A stretch of 64,000 nt of DNA, taken from Methanosarcina acetivorans C2A (GTDB taxonomy: Archaea; Halobacteriota; Methanosarcinia; Methanosarcinales; Methanosarcinaceae). Every line of letters begins with the position of its first letter. The first letter of the stretch is position 1. Under the pieces are notes generated by a model. That model searched no databases, was not told the DNA's origin, and saw nothing but the letters and a program-made list of their open reading frames with translations. A program made the position numbers and the translations under genes. The stretch spans positions 2,480,001 to 2,544,000 of the forward strand of contig NC_003552.1 in NCBI RefSeq assembly GCF_000007345.1, written 5' to 3'. Positions 18,771 through 28,916 of the stretch are shown piece by piece.

Positions 18771-19508
18771 TCAGTCCAGAAGCGTAAAATACATTCTCCT
18801 GTTGCTCTTCCCTTTGTTCTGGAGTTTCTCGATCTTTATTCCCTTTATCTCTCCTGTGTTTTTCAGGTGCGTCCCCCCGCAGGCTTCAATCGTGATGCCT
18901 TCGATTTCCACAAGGCGGACTTCGCTGATCTCTTCCGAAAAACCTTTAGCAAGCGTTGTGAGCCTTGAAAGTTTTTCTTCAGCTTCCTTGCGGCTGACAA
19001 GGTAGAGGTTTACAGGATGGTTTTCAGTTATTACTTTGTTTGCAATTTTCTCGTATTCAGCGAACTTGTCTCTGTCAAAAGCTTCAAGGCTGAAATCCAC
19101 CCGGCTCTTGTCAAGCCCGAGCTGGTTCCCAGTGATCTGAGCTCCCGCCTCTTTTTCGATTACGTTTGCGATCACATGGGTTGCCGTATGCATGCGCATA
19201 TGCCTGTAGCGCCGGTCCCAGTCAATGATTCCCCTTACCCTATCCCCGGCTTTCAGACCCAAAGCTGCGTTTCCGTCTACCGGAGTTATTTCATGGCTTA
19301 TATCCCCGTTGAACTTGCCGACATAGACGACCTCAAACTCAGCCCCGTCTTCCTCACGAACAAGCTTTCCGGTATCACTGGGCTGACCTCCGCTTTCGGG
19401 GTAGAAAGCCGTGCGGTCAAGGACGACATACTTGTCATCTGTCACTTTTTCAACGATCGCTTCAAACTCTCTCAGGTAACAGTCAAGGAAGTAAAGCACT
19501 TCTGTCAT
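18771..19508 (-). CDS. alaX: alanyl-tRNA editing protein AlaX
   Basis: 245 residues. HTATHVI and CGGTHLKNTGEI supply the His/His/Cys/His zinc site of the AlaRS editing domain, and the N-terminal half (RTAFYPESGGQPSDTG) matches the glycine-rich barrel found in AlaX-M/L. The free-standing protein hydrolyses Ser-tRNA(Ala) and possibly Gly-tRNA(Ala), preventing mistranslation. The size fits AlaX-M. ATG with GAGG seven bases upstream. Confidence 0.93.
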   Translation of the reverse strand: MTEVLYFLDCYLREFEAIVEKVTDDKYVVLDRTAFYPESGGQPSDTGKLVREEDGAEFEVVYVGKFNGDISHEITPVDGNAALGLKAGDRVRGIIDWDRRYRHMRMHTATHVIANVIEKEAGAQITGNQLGLDKSRVDFSLEAFDRDKFAEYEKIANKVITENHPVNLYLVSRKEAEEKLSRLTTLAKGFSEEISEVRLVEIEGITIEACGGTHLKNTGEIKGIKIEKLQNKGKSNRRMYFTLLD

Positions 19509-20612
19509 TGGTAATCCTCTTTTCTCAAAAATATATTATCAGGTAAATTGATATTCCTTTAAAAGAGTTTCCAAATCTTGCGTTAAAAGGGGTTCTTAAA
19601 AGAATTATCGGAATACATTTAATACAGGTACTTATTCACCAATGTATTGGCTATCAAATGAGATATAAGTCGATATTTGACATCTTCTTAACCGAATGTT
19701 ATCCATGTATCTCAGGAACGGGCAATTATTCTATATATGAATAAGTTTGAATCTGAGTGAGGGTATGTGCTCATATATATACTTTCTAGCCAAATCATCT
19801 AACAATCAAAGGTCAGGATTGATTTCAGATTCGAAAAGAGTACTAAAAAGGATAGTAAGAGGATATTGTCGGAAAAACTTATAAGGAGTTGAATACGAGA
19901 AATTTATGGAGTTCAAAAATATTTTCCATGTTCACATGAACTCTGTACTCTGATGGTAGCTTGGATGTAAGAATACCTTCGGCAAAAATAGCCACAATAC
20001 CACTAATAGGTCAGAGTTACATGAAAACGTTACATGATGATTGTAGTCACAAGTATACGATTTAATTGAGTGTCGGCTAATTTTTTAATTACCAGAGATT
20101 CTGCCAAAATTGATATAAATGCTTTAAAATAAAAAAAATAGGTCAAAATCACGTATTTTGACAAAAAATTCCCTTTAAAGCCTCTAAAATAATACTTCAA
20201 AATGCCTTTGAATACGAATTAAGCTCAAAAACTGATATAATATTACATTTACTTTAAAAATTAGAATTTATTGCAACTTATTTCAATAAATCACATAAAA
20301 ATATAAATATTTATTATGTTTTGAAAGTTCAAAAGAAGTTTATTTCCAAATTAATGAGTTATTTATTACTCCAATATTAATTATAGATAAAAATAACGAA
20401 TTAAATAGATTTTAAGTTGTTATTAGGTAAATTTTTCACAAAATAAACTACGTTGTTAAATATAAGCGGAAATAAAGGGATTATGTGAAAAATGGCAAAA
20501 CCTCAATTAAGAAAAATTTATTGAGTGTATAAGTATTTTCCATGTTCAAATGAACTCCATAAATTTGTGTATCAAATCTGTATTGTTGGATTTGGAGAGA
20601 GAATGAGAGAGT
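19509..20612. other. 1.1-kb AT-rich gene-free region with inverted ends
   Basis: No gene or RNA recognised. A perfect 16-bp inverted repeat, AAATTTATGGAGTTCA, occurs at 19900-19915 and inverted at 20551-20566. Next to both lies a direct copy of TATTTTCCATGTTCA then ATGAACTC (about 19919-19942 and 20533-20556). A perfect 8-bp hairpin GTCAAAAT/ATTTTGAC is at 20142-20162. The 667-bp segment between the inverted repeats may be an old inserted element or a long regulatory region for the gene at 20613. Confidence 0.5.
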
Positions 20613-21257
20613 ATGAATGATAAAGATAGAACATTGGTGTTGTTTATTGCTATAGCGTTGTACCTATTTCTGATTCCGTCAGCAATGGCTTCGACCGAAG
20701 AACAGCAAACCAATCGGACTAAAGATGCTGCCCAGTTAAAGATGGAGGCTCTGGAGACTGAGCTGGGGGAAGAAGGAATGAAAGAAGTTGCGGATTATCT
20801 GGAGCTGCAGGCTTCTTTACCGGATGTTGTGAAGGCATCTCCTTATAGCTCGATTGCCTTTGCCGCGACTGATAACGAGAGTCAGGTTGCTTACCTGACT
20901 GCGATTGACGAATCTGATCTTGAGAAGGAAAATAAAGAAAAGTTAAAAGCCGATCTGCAGGATATCTGGAACAGGTATCCGGATAAGTTTGTGGTTGCTG
21001 ATAATCTTGTACTGCGTGATGTGGCTAAGATTATGGATGAACGTTTAATTGTGAGTGTCAATCTTAGCGAAATCGGAGTTGATAGCCCGGATGATGGTAA
21101 TGTAAGTAGTTCCGGAATGACAGAAAATGCGGGAACGACAGATGAGCAGGAAAAAGAATCCAACACTACTCAGGAATCAAACAGTACTTCTTTTATAAGT
21201 TCTTACTGGGTGCTTGCAATAGTGCTCGGGACAGTTATGTATGCAAGGAGAAAGTAA
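20613..21257 (+). CDS. secreted protein with C-terminal membrane anchor, unknown function
   Basis: 214 residues. Signal peptide at residues 8-26 (LVLFIAIALYLFLIPSAMAS). The mature part is acidic and helical (residues 35-150), followed by a Ser/Thr/Asn-rich stalk with N-glycosylation sequons and a C-terminal hydrophobic helix ending YARRK (about 190-214). This is typical of a surface-anchored archaeal protein. I recognise no family. The gene lies just upstream of the ISH3-like element. Confidence 0.65.
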   Translation: MNDKDRTLVLFIAIALYLFLIPSAMASTEEQQTNRTKDAAQLKMEALETELGEEGMKEVADYLELQASLPDVVKASPYSSIAFAATDNESQVAYLTAIDESDLEKENKEKLKADLQDIWNRYPDKFVVADNLVLRDVAKIMDERLIVSVNLSEIGVDSPDDGNVSSSGMTENAGTTDEQEKESNTTQESNSTSFISSYWVLAIVLGTVMYARRK

Positions 21258-21302
21258 AGGCTTGTGACAGTTTTCTTAATCCTCTTATTTTTTTGTACTT
21301 CC

Positions 21303-22626
21303 TTCACCTTCATCTGCACCTCAGGCTGTCATCCTCCTGAGCCTGCTGCACCCCCTCTGTCCATCTTTTTCCCTCTTTTTCCATATTCAGTACTTCTCTA
21401 ATTTTCATTTCCTCATAAACGAGGCTGTTCGATACCTTTATATGTGATAAAATCTGCCTCCGTATGTCTTTTCCGCCATATAAATCTGGATATGCCCCTA
21501 AAATTGAATTAAAGGCAAAAGAATGTATTGATGCCGTATTAAGACCTCTCAATGACCATGTAACCATAAAGATCAATGGTTCCCTTACAAGTGAAGACGT
21601 TTTTCGTACTGTTGTAAGTATGGCAGTCAACAGGAATTCTGTTCATTCAGTCTCAACACAGTATCAGGATGTTGCTTGTGAAACCTCTCTTCGATACCAC
21701 CTTAAGAAACTGGATATGGATGAACTGATCAAATCGAATGAAAAGATTCTCCTTCAAGAACTAATAGAAACCCTAAAAACAGGTAAAAGCTACGAATTCG
21801 CTGTCGATTATACCAATGATCCCTATTACGGGAAAAAAGATTCATCTAACGAGAAATATGTAATAGGTGGACAGGCTAAAAAGTCAACAAACTCATTTTA
21901 CTCGTATGTCTCCCTTTATATCATTAACAAAACTGAGAGGTTTACCTTATCAGTTCTTCCTGTCGAAAAGAAAAAGACAAAGGTTGAATATCTCTCCCAT
22001 TTCATTGATCTCATCAAAAGACTGGACTTTAAAATTAAAATTCTCTGCCTGGATAGAGAGTTTTGTACTATTGACGTTTTTAAATTTTTGCAAAGTAAGC
22101 AGATTCCACACATCGTTCCGGTTATTAAAAAAGGAGAGCGGATGAAGAAACTACTTAAGGGAAATAAGGCGCGTAATGAACAATATGTTATGGGGAACTC
22201 TAAGAAAAATATTCTTTTGGACATTGTAATTGACGTCAAGTATCTGAAAGGCAAAAGAGGAAAAAAGGGACGTAAGAACCTTGGTTTTGTGGTTTTTGGA
22301 GTCAAATGGTCTCCAAGAAAGGTCAGTACGGTTTACAGAAGAAGATTTGCTATTGAATCGTCGTACAGGATGAGAAATGTAGTTAAACCAAAGACCTCAT
22401 CCAAAAACGCCAGTATCAGGTACTTTTATGCACTGATATCTTTCCTGTTAAAAAACGTATGGCTATTTCTTCAGAAAAAGCATTTTACGATTGTCAAAAG
22501 AGGCCCTCAGGTAATAGATGAGGACAAGTTCAGATTTAGAATGTTTGTAGTTCTAATTGAGGAATGGTTGAAAAGAAAGTTGAAAGTTAGGTTAATGGTG
22601 GAGTGTTTGAGGTAAATGAAGGTGAA
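21303..22626 (+). mobile_element. ISH3-like insertion sequence
   Basis: TTCACCTTCAT at 21303-21313 is the inverse of ATGAAGGTGAA at 22616-22626. Matching continues inward (TGCACCTCA against TGAGGTAAA), giving imperfect inverted repeats of about 18 bp around a single transposase gene. The exact outer ends and a target duplication could not be fixed. Confidence 0.7.
21464..22615 (+). CDS. ISH3-family transposase
   Basis: 383 residues, uninterrupted. DDE motif: first Asp in FAVDYTNDPYYGKK, second in KILCLDREFCT, Glu in RRRFAIESSYRMRN. The YTNDPYYG and ESSYRMRN context is typical of ISH3/ISC1439-like transposases of archaea. Lys-rich C-terminus. Confidence 0.85.
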   Translation: MSFPPYKSGYAPKIELKAKECIDAVLRPLNDHVTIKINGSLTSEDVFRTVVSMAVNRNSVHSVSTQYQDVACETSLRYHLKKLDMDELIKSNEKILLQELIETLKTGKSYEFAVDYTNDPYYGKKDSSNEKYVIGGQAKKSTNSFYSYVSLYIINKTERFTLSVLPVEKKKTKVEYLSHFIDLIKRLDFKIKILCLDREFCTIDVFKFLQSKQIPHIVPVIKKGERMKKLLKGNKARNEQYVMGNSKKNILLDIVIDVKYLKGKRGKKGRKNLGFVVFGVKWSPRKVSTVYRRRFAIESSYRMRNVVKPKTSSKNASIRYFYALISFLLKNVWLFLQKKHFTIVKRGPQVIDEDKFRFRMFVVLIEEWLKRKLKVRLMVECLR

Positions 22627-22688
22627 TGAAAGGTGGAGGAGAGATTTTTAGCGAAGTACTGATATTTCTTTCTGTTTTCCATCTTCAC

Positions 22689-25600
22689 TCACTGTTTTTT
22701 ACTCCACAGTGCACCTGCGAGCAAGAGGGCGATACATATCACAAAACCGGGGGCTGGTATACTTCTATCATCTTCACTACCATTTTCGCTGCCTCCTTTG
22801 GTGGAGTTTTCTGTATTTTCGCGTGTTATCCAGACTTCCGGAACTCCTTCCGGGCCTGTTTCAGGAGAGTTATTCTGCACGGGTGTGTGGGAAGAAGACT
22901 GTAAAGATCCAATCTGCTGGCCGGCAACTGCAAAAGTTGTAAAAGCCGGAGTTTCGGATTCAAAATAGAAGAATGCTTCATCTTCTCCGGTGATCCGGGA
23001 AGGGAGTTCTGTCCAGTTCGAGTCCGAGTACCTGTAAAGAGAAACTGAAGCCGGGCCAATTCTGTTTTCGGAAATCCAGTCTTTTTCTACCCTGAAACTG
23101 ACAGTAGGATTCTGAATGTTGTCCGGAGAGGCAAACCCGCTGTTACCGGCCCAGATATTAAAGTGGCCGTAAACTTCGCCTTCCGGCAGGCCCGAAACCA
23201 GAACTGACTGATTTTTCAGCATTTCCGCGGTAACTGTGACTTTTCCGGCGTTTTTCCTGGCATCAAACTCTACGGCTGTTACAGGGGTTGCGTTTCTGGT
23301 AAAATCAAACCGGATATGCCTTCCGCTGGTGACGAAGTTCTGCACCAGTTCCTTACTTTCGACATTGCTTGCGGGTTCAGGGGAGCCGCCTGCAACGCCT
23401 CCTCCGCTTTCCCCACTTCCTCCACCTCCTGAACTTTTGCTGCTCCTGCTCACACTATCTTCACTTGTGTTCTCAGGCATGTCCGTCTCTTCTTCTATAA
23501 GAGAGGTGGTCAAGGTCCAGCTGTGCTGCAGGGTTGAAGAGCCGTTTGTTGCAATAACTGTCAGGGTGTATTTCGTCGGGACAGGGGTTGAAGTATTGCC
23601 CTCGGTTATACTGCCCGCAAATTCGCCGGTATCTACGGAAAGGGTAGCAGAAGGAACAAATTCGTTTGTCTGGAGAAGGGCTTCGTTTAGCAGCCAGCTG
23701 AAGGTGCAGTTTTTCGTAGATTTGATCCCGAATTCCAGGGTATTCCCGTCAATTAAAACTGTGTTCTGAGCAGGAGCTGCACTTCCGATCTCGAAACCTC
23801 TGGAGTAAGCTGACAATCTGGCAATAAGGGGAGAGGAGTCACTGCCGTAAGGGGTATCTCCTATCCCGCTTCCGTCTGCATCCTGGCCGTTATAATCTGA
23901 GTAAAAGTTTCCAAACCGGCTCTCGTAAATCCCGCCATTGTACAGGTAGCGTATCTCTGTATCCGTGTTCCAGGTGTTTGAAAGCCCTGTTTCTCCTGAA
24001 GAACTTTCATTTAGGTTGATGCTGTTCTCAAATTCGTTTTCAAGTATCCTGTTCCGGAAAGAGTCTGTTAACCTGAGCCCTTCCGCATTATTCGAGATGT
24101 TATTTTCTGTAAGGGTATTGTCAGACGAATCTTCAAGCAGGACTCCCTGACTGCAGCCAGATACCTTATTGTTCGCAAGTGTGCAGGTGGCTGTACTTTC
24201 CAGATATATGCCAGCCCCTCCGGCTTCACCGTTTTCTCCCGAGCCATCAGTCTCTCCAGAGCCGCTTATGCCAAAACCGCTGATTTTTGCAGTATTTGCA
24301 GCCACATGAATAACAGGTTCCCCGGAGTTTTTAGCTTCGAGAACAGTATCCGCGGACTTTCCGGAAGCCGAACTTATATTCAGAGCCCAGCGCACATCCA
24401 CATTTTCCCTGTATTTGCCAGGGTATACAAGAATGGTATCCCCGGGTCTGCTGCTGTTTATGGCGTCCGATATTGAGGAAAAATCCCCTTTTCCGTCTGT
24501 TTTCACAGTAAATGTGGAGGGCTCGGCTGAGGCCTGTTCATGCAGCTTCAGAGCATCTACAAGCCCGTACCCAAAAACATTATCGTACCCGGGCTCCCCC
24601 AGGTCGGTTGATGAAGTGGAAAGCAGCCGTTTTATATCCATAGCTGATTTTTCCGGAGCCGAGCTCCAGACCAGCGCTGCAATGGCTGCAACATGAGGAC
24701 AGGAAGCGCTTGTGCCGTAAAACTGCTCCGAAACCCCGCCTGTACCTGTGACATTTACGCCATCGAGTCCTGAGATGTCTGTTTTGGGACGGATTTCAGG
24801 AGAAGGGTAGTAAAGCGTAACCGGGCCGATGGAAGAGAAGTACTCTATATAATAATCCCCGGATCCCCCGATCCCGACCGCCCCTACGGTTATCACTTCC
24901 GGAAGAGCCGGGTGCCCGAAAATCGAGTCTTTGGAAACGATGTTTGTAGTCCTGAGTGTTGTTCCTGTCCAGTAGTAAACGTAGAGCTCGAGTTCTCTGG
25001 CTTCCCCTGAAGTTTTTCGGACCTCGATAGATGCGTTAAGGGTTTCATTTCCACTGTTGGTATACATTATATATTCAAGGGGGAGATTGTCCCCGTCCTG
25101 ATAGACCTCACTGGACGCGATGGTCTCCAGAGTATTCCCGTCTTTAATGAAAAGGTCATAGTTATTTCCCGAATCTTCCCATCTGTCGTTCCACTGGAGA
25201 AAAACCCAGACCTTTCCCGAGGGCTGGATCTCAAGCCGCAGGTTCTCGACTTCTCCCTTCCCACGGCTGAAGTCGTGCCAGCCACTTCCGTTGTCATAGA
25301 AGAAACCCTGGTAATGGCTGTCTCCTGAATTTCCTGCAGAGCTTACGTAAAGAAGGTCGTGATCTTTTATAACCTCCTTTACATGGGCTGCCACTGTCCC
25401 GTCTTCAAAGAAGGGTTCGGCAAGCCAGCCTATATCATCGCAGATAACCGTGCACCCTTCGTTAACAAGGACATCGATAGCCCTGTTGAATTCGAGCCTG
25501 CTCTTCCCACAGTCGTGGAAATACAGTTCTGCCCCTGGAGCGATATCGTAGACGATTTCAAGCATATTCGTGCCTTCGTTTCCCCCCATATTATTGCTCA

Positions 25601-26369
25601 GGACATGTACGTCAGAAGGAAGGTCCCCAGTAGCCTGAACGTCTTCAAGGTTGTCCACGCCGTCGGATATGATCCCGATTTTTATTCCCGTCCCGTTTAC
25701 CCTGTAAAGTTCCCTGAGGCTTGAAGCATTAAGAATCGAATCTCCTTCCGAAACCGTATTTCCCTGCCTGACAAAAGGAGGCAGGACAGTTTGAATATTC
25801 CTTACCTCAGAAAGAGCAGCCAGTGTCTCAAGGGATTCTAGCGGGACCCACGCTACCGCAATATGATTTTTTTCGTCCCTGTCCTCAACCTCGCAGTACC
25901 CGTCAAGTATGTTACTGTTTGCAGAGGGCTCCAGATAAACATACACGTAAACTTTTTCATTCGGATAAGAAGAAGCTTCGATGGCATTTTCCCCTGAACC
26001 CGCAGCAATCTCTGATTTTTCTTCAGAAAGAACCGCCCTTCCCGAAACAGGATCTGCCTGCTTCAACTGGCCCAATTCTACCATACGGGCTTTCAGGATT
26101 TCAGCTGACTCTTTCCCGGACAGATATCGTTCGTCACTCAACTGCAGCAGATCACCTGAGAGTTTCATCTGTGCAGGGTTTAAGGTCTCTTCTGAATAAC
26201 CCTGCCCTCCAACATCTGCGGAGATACTGCTGTTTCCATTGTTGTATTCCCCCTGAATTAGTTCGGCTGCAAAAGCTATCTGCATGTCTGAAAAGCAGGA
26301 ATTCAGGGCTCCTGACAAAACAACAGAAACCAGAAAGATAATGGATAGGCACCATCTTGCTTTACTCAT
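22689..26369 (-). CDS. surface S8/S53-like protease with beta-helix and PGF-type sorting tail
   Basis: 1226 residues from ATG 26369 (GTG 26381 is also possible). Domains: signal peptide; serine-peptidase domain (about residues 225-580) with Asp236 in GIISDGVDN, Glu265 in NEGTNMLEIVYDIAPGA, AGNSGD and Ser554 in GTSASCPHVAA; a NosD-like parallel beta-helix (about 610-820); a PKD-like strand region; a Ser/Gly-rich linker; a PGF-pre-PGF domain (about 1030-1170); and PAPGF plus a transmembrane helix plus SKKQ at the C-terminus. A Glu stands where subtilisins have His, giving a Ser-Glu-Asp set as in sedolisins. The protein is exported and probably attached by an archaeosortase. N-glycosylation sequons are abundant. 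Confidence 0.85.
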   Translation of the reverse strand: MSKARWCLSIIFLVSVVLSGALNSCFSDMQIAFAAELIQGEYNNGNSSISADVGGQGYSEETLNPAQMKLSGDLLQLSDERYLSGKESAEILKARMVELGQLKQADPVSGRAVLSEEKSEIAAGSGENAIEASSYPNEKVYVYVYLEPSANSNILDGYCEVEDRDEKNHIAVAWVPLESLETLAALSEVRNIQTVLPPFVRQGNTVSEGDSILNASSLRELYRVNGTGIKIGIISDGVDNLEDVQATGDLPSDVHVLSNNMGGNEGTNMLEIVYDIAPGAELYFHDCGKSRLEFNRAIDVLVNEGCTVICDDIGWLAEPFFEDGTVAAHVKEVIKDHDLLYVSSAGNSGDSHYQGFFYDNGSGWHDFSRGKGEVENLRLEIQPSGKVWVFLQWNDRWEDSGNNYDLFIKDGNTLETIASSEVYQDGDNLPLEYIMYTNSGNETLNASIEVRKTSGEARELELYVYYWTGTTLRTTNIVSKDSIFGHPALPEVITVGAVGIGGSGDYYIEYFSSIGPVTLYYPSPEIRPKTDISGLDGVNVTGTGGVSEQFYGTSASCPHVAAIAALVWSSAPEKSAMDIKRLLSTSSTDLGEPGYDNVFGYGLVDALKLHEQASAEPSTFTVKTDGKGDFSSISDAINSSRPGDTILVYPGKYRENVDVRWALNISSASGKSADTVLEAKNSGEPVIHVAANTAKISGFGISGSGETDGSGENGEAGGAGIYLESTATCTLANNKVSGCSQGVLLEDSSDNTLTENNISNNAEGLRLTDSFRNRILENEFENSINLNESSSGETGLSNTWNTDTEIRYLYNGGIYESRFGNFYSDYNGQDADGSGIGDTPYGSDSSPLIARLSAYSRGFEIGSAAPAQNTVLIDGNTLEFGIKSTKNCTFSWLLNEALLQTNEFVPSATLSVDTGEFAGSITEGNTSTPVPTKYTLTVIATNGSSTLQHSWTLTTSLIEEETDMPENTSEDSVSRSSKSSGGGGSGESGGGVAGGSPEPASNVESKELVQNFVTSGRHIRFDFTRNATPVTAVEFDARKNAGKVTVTAEMLKNQSVLVSGLPEGEVYGHFNIWAGNSGFASPDNIQNPTVSFRVEKDWISENRIGPASVSLYRYSDSNWTELPSRITGEDEAFFYFESETPAFTTFAVAGQQIGSLQSSSHTPVQNNSPETGPEGVPEVWITRENTENSTKGGSENGSEDDRSIPAPGFVICIALLLAGALWSKKQ

Positions 26370-26997
26370 CACGACCAGCACATCAACTTTTCAAATATCC
26401 GGAAAGCTCCTGATAGCTATACAAAAATGCAGGTAACAGATAAACTCTCTGAAAAAGCTCTCGATCCCCACGAAACTTTGCTCCCTGAATAAAATTAACG
26501 AACTGATAAGTTATAAATTCATAAGATTGTCTGATAAGATAAACTGTTACTGTAACTGTCAGATTGATAATCCTGAGGTCTTTTTTACCGTTTTCACTTC
26601 TCTCAAGCGGACTGATTTGCAGATAAAATCGAGAGATTCGCTCAGGAATGCCATCAAAACAATGGTAAAATAAAGAGACGCAGAAGAGCAGTTTTCCCCG
26701 CGAAAAAAGGAAAGAAAAACACACATGATATTCTTCGAATAACAGGCAAAAATAAATGAAATTGAAAATACTTTCATACCAAATTAAAAGAAAAAGAAAA
26801 AAACGAAAAGAGTAAAATTCAATTACAAAAAAACGGCCGGAAAACAGGCAAATTCAAAAAAACAGAAAATTTAGACTGAAAATGTAATTTCGGAGTTAGG
26901 GGAGATATTTTTCAGGTAAAAGGAGATTTTTCTGAAATTTTCCTCTTGAATTGGTTTTTTCCCTTAATCCTCCCTTAATATTGTAATTCCTGAGATT
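26370..26997. other. intergenic region, no gene seen
   Basis: About 630 bp between two minus-strand genes. It should contain the protease promoter and the 3' end of the coiled-coil transcript. Purine-rich AAAGAAAAAG runs lie at 26780-26830. No open frame or RNA structure stands out. Confidence 0.5.
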
Positions 26998-28317
26998 TCA
27001 GGGCAGGAGTTGAATTTTTACGCTGCTGTCAATTACGGCTACACTTGCCTGAAGTTCTGCTTCTTTGTTTTTTAGTTCTTCTTTGAAAACAGTTAATTTC
27101 TTTTCGGAACTCTCAAGTTCTTCTTCAAGCAGGCGGGTTCTTGCCAGCAGTTCTGTTTCCTTGTGTTCGAGCTCGGCAAGTTTTCTGGTATCTGAGCCTG
27201 CAAGTTCGGCTTTTTTTGCTTCAAGTGCTTTCTGGGCTGCGATGTATTCTTTTTTCTTCTCTTCAAAGCCTGACATTGCGGCTTTGACCTGTGAAAGGGC
27301 TTTTTCTTTTTTCTGGGTTTGTATGTCAAGGGCAGGGTCTTCAAAGACCTTCTGGAGCTCCGGGAAAAAAGAAGGGTCAAGGTTAGTAGGGGCTTTAAGG
27401 CAGATGTCAAGTTGCTGTTTTACATCGGGTTTTAATGTGTATCGGCCGCTTTCATGGAGTTTTTTTATCTTTGAGAGGTTGCCCGAAAAGGGGAGGATAA
27501 GAGAGTTCAGGCCTGTTTCGGCTTTTTTGAGCCTATCTCTGGCCGTGTCCAGTTCTTCCTGAAGACGCTGCAGGTTTTGCCAGGCTTCTCCTTTTTTAAA
27601 CTCTTCGAGAGCCTTATCGGTTTCTGCAATTTCATTTTTCAAAGCCTGGATTTTCCGGGTTTTTGCTTCAAGTTCCAGGTTTTCGGTCTTTATTGAAGCA
27701 GATAGGCGCTGAATTTCTTTCATGCCTGCAGAAATTGCTCCAATAGCGTCCATTTCCCTCTTGTGCCCCTGGATCGTTCCTTTGAGCTTATTAAGGATCT
27801 GTCCCATCTCTCCAAGGCTTTCGGTAAGATCCTTTGATTCCTGAGGAAAGACGGTTTTTGTGTACCGGAAACTCTGGCTCATATGTTCAAGGCAGGTATT
27901 CAGGTTCTGCACAGCTGTTTCTTGATATTCCTTAAGAGCCCTGAAATCCCTGTTCTCAAGAACTCCGAATTTGTCCAGGAATACTCCAACCTGCTTTGTC
28001 ACATTTTCTCTGTTGCTCTTCGCTCGTTTTACAGCCCTTACGTCAAAATTCCCCTCAACTTTTGCTTCCTGAAGCCTGGCATTGTTTTCTTTAAGCTCGG
28101 AAATAGCAGCTTCAAGCTCTTTGAAAAGGCCTGAAACATCCCTTTCTATATCGGAAGATATTTTTTGAGAACTCTCTTCCAGCCATGCGGGCAGTTCCTC
28201 AAAACCGACTTCACTGAAAGCAGTTTTCTCGCCGGAACTTTCCTGTTTTCCCAAGAGCTTTTTGATCCACTTCAATTTAGAACTTCCTGTATTTGTTGAG
28301 GTTTCATGTAGGGTCAT
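26998..28317 (-). CDS. long coiled-coil protein, unknown function
   Basis: 439 residues from ATG 28317 (TTG 28326 also in frame). Almost entirely helical with heptad patterns (about residues 50-110, 190-290 and 340-430), rich in Lys/Glu/Ala. A less helical centre contains LILPFSGNLSKIKKL and APTNLDPSFFPELQKVFEDP. No membrane segment, nucleotide-binding site or zinc hook. It resembles SMC-like coiled-coil arms in composition only. Stand-alone gene. Confidence 0.7.
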   Translation of the reverse strand: MTLHETSTNTGSSKLKWIKKLLGKQESSGEKTAFSEVGFEELPAWLEESSQKISSDIERDVSGLFKELEAAISELKENNARLQEAKVEGNFDVRAVKRAKSNRENVTKQVGVFLDKFGVLENRDFRALKEYQETAVQNLNTCLEHMSQSFRYTKTVFPQESKDLTESLGEMGQILNKLKGTIQGHKREMDAIGAISAGMKEIQRLSASIKTENLELEAKTRKIQALKNEIAETDKALEEFKKGEAWQNLQRLQEELDTARDRLKKAETGLNSLILPFSGNLSKIKKLHESGRYTLKPDVKQQLDICLKAPTNLDPSFFPELQKVFEDPALDIQTQKKEKALSQVKAAMSGFEEKKKEYIAAQKALEAKKAELAGSDTRKLAELEHKETELLARTRLLEEELESSEKKLTVFKEELKNKEAELQASVAVIDSSVKIQLLP

Positions 28318-28377
28318 AAGGACCAAGATGCAATAATTCTACAGATCAAAAGTCCATAGATTAAAAATCTTATTATG

Positions 28378-28538
28378 CAGGCTGTCTCAAAACTAAAGTT
28401 AATTCTACAATTGTGTCAAATTTTTCTACTACAAGGTTAATTCATGTGTAAATTTCTCTAATTTAGGTGGTCTTGTTTTTAAATTCAACGTTGCTCATTA
28501 TCCAATTGTAGAAATGGTTTGAGTTTTGAGACAGCCTG
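28378..28538. mobile_element. 161-bp MITE
   Basis: CAGGCTGTCTCAAAACT (28378-28394) is inverted at the other end as AGTTTTGAGACAGCCTG (28522-28538). An inner CTACAATTG/CAATTGTAG pair extends the palindrome. TATG flanks both sides (28374-28377 and 28539-28542), a 4-bp target duplication. No coding capacity and no matching autonomous element in the window. Confidence 0.85.
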
Positions 28539-28916
28539 TATGAGTCTAACCCTTCGGTTTAACGCTTAAATCCTTTAAGAATCTACTAAGATAAATAATT
28601 TGGTAAAGTTAATCCTTTGATGTGTTTTTAGAGTATACTTCTTTAATCTCCTTTAGTCTCCTTTAGTCTCCTTTATATGTTAAAGTTTGTTCTATCTAAT
28701 TCTCTTCCCGAATTCGAATGTTTTTCCTGAGTGAGAAGACATGCCAGAAAGCTATCTTCGATAAAATATATGAAATACGAATGTTTCTGACAATTCTTTA
28801 TAGCTTATTTGAAGATGTCTGTAAAAAGAAAAAACGCATCAGCAGATTGTTTTTTGATGTTCTTAAAGATTCCGATTTTTGTTATTTTTATATGTGTTTT
28901 GTTTATGAGCTTATCC

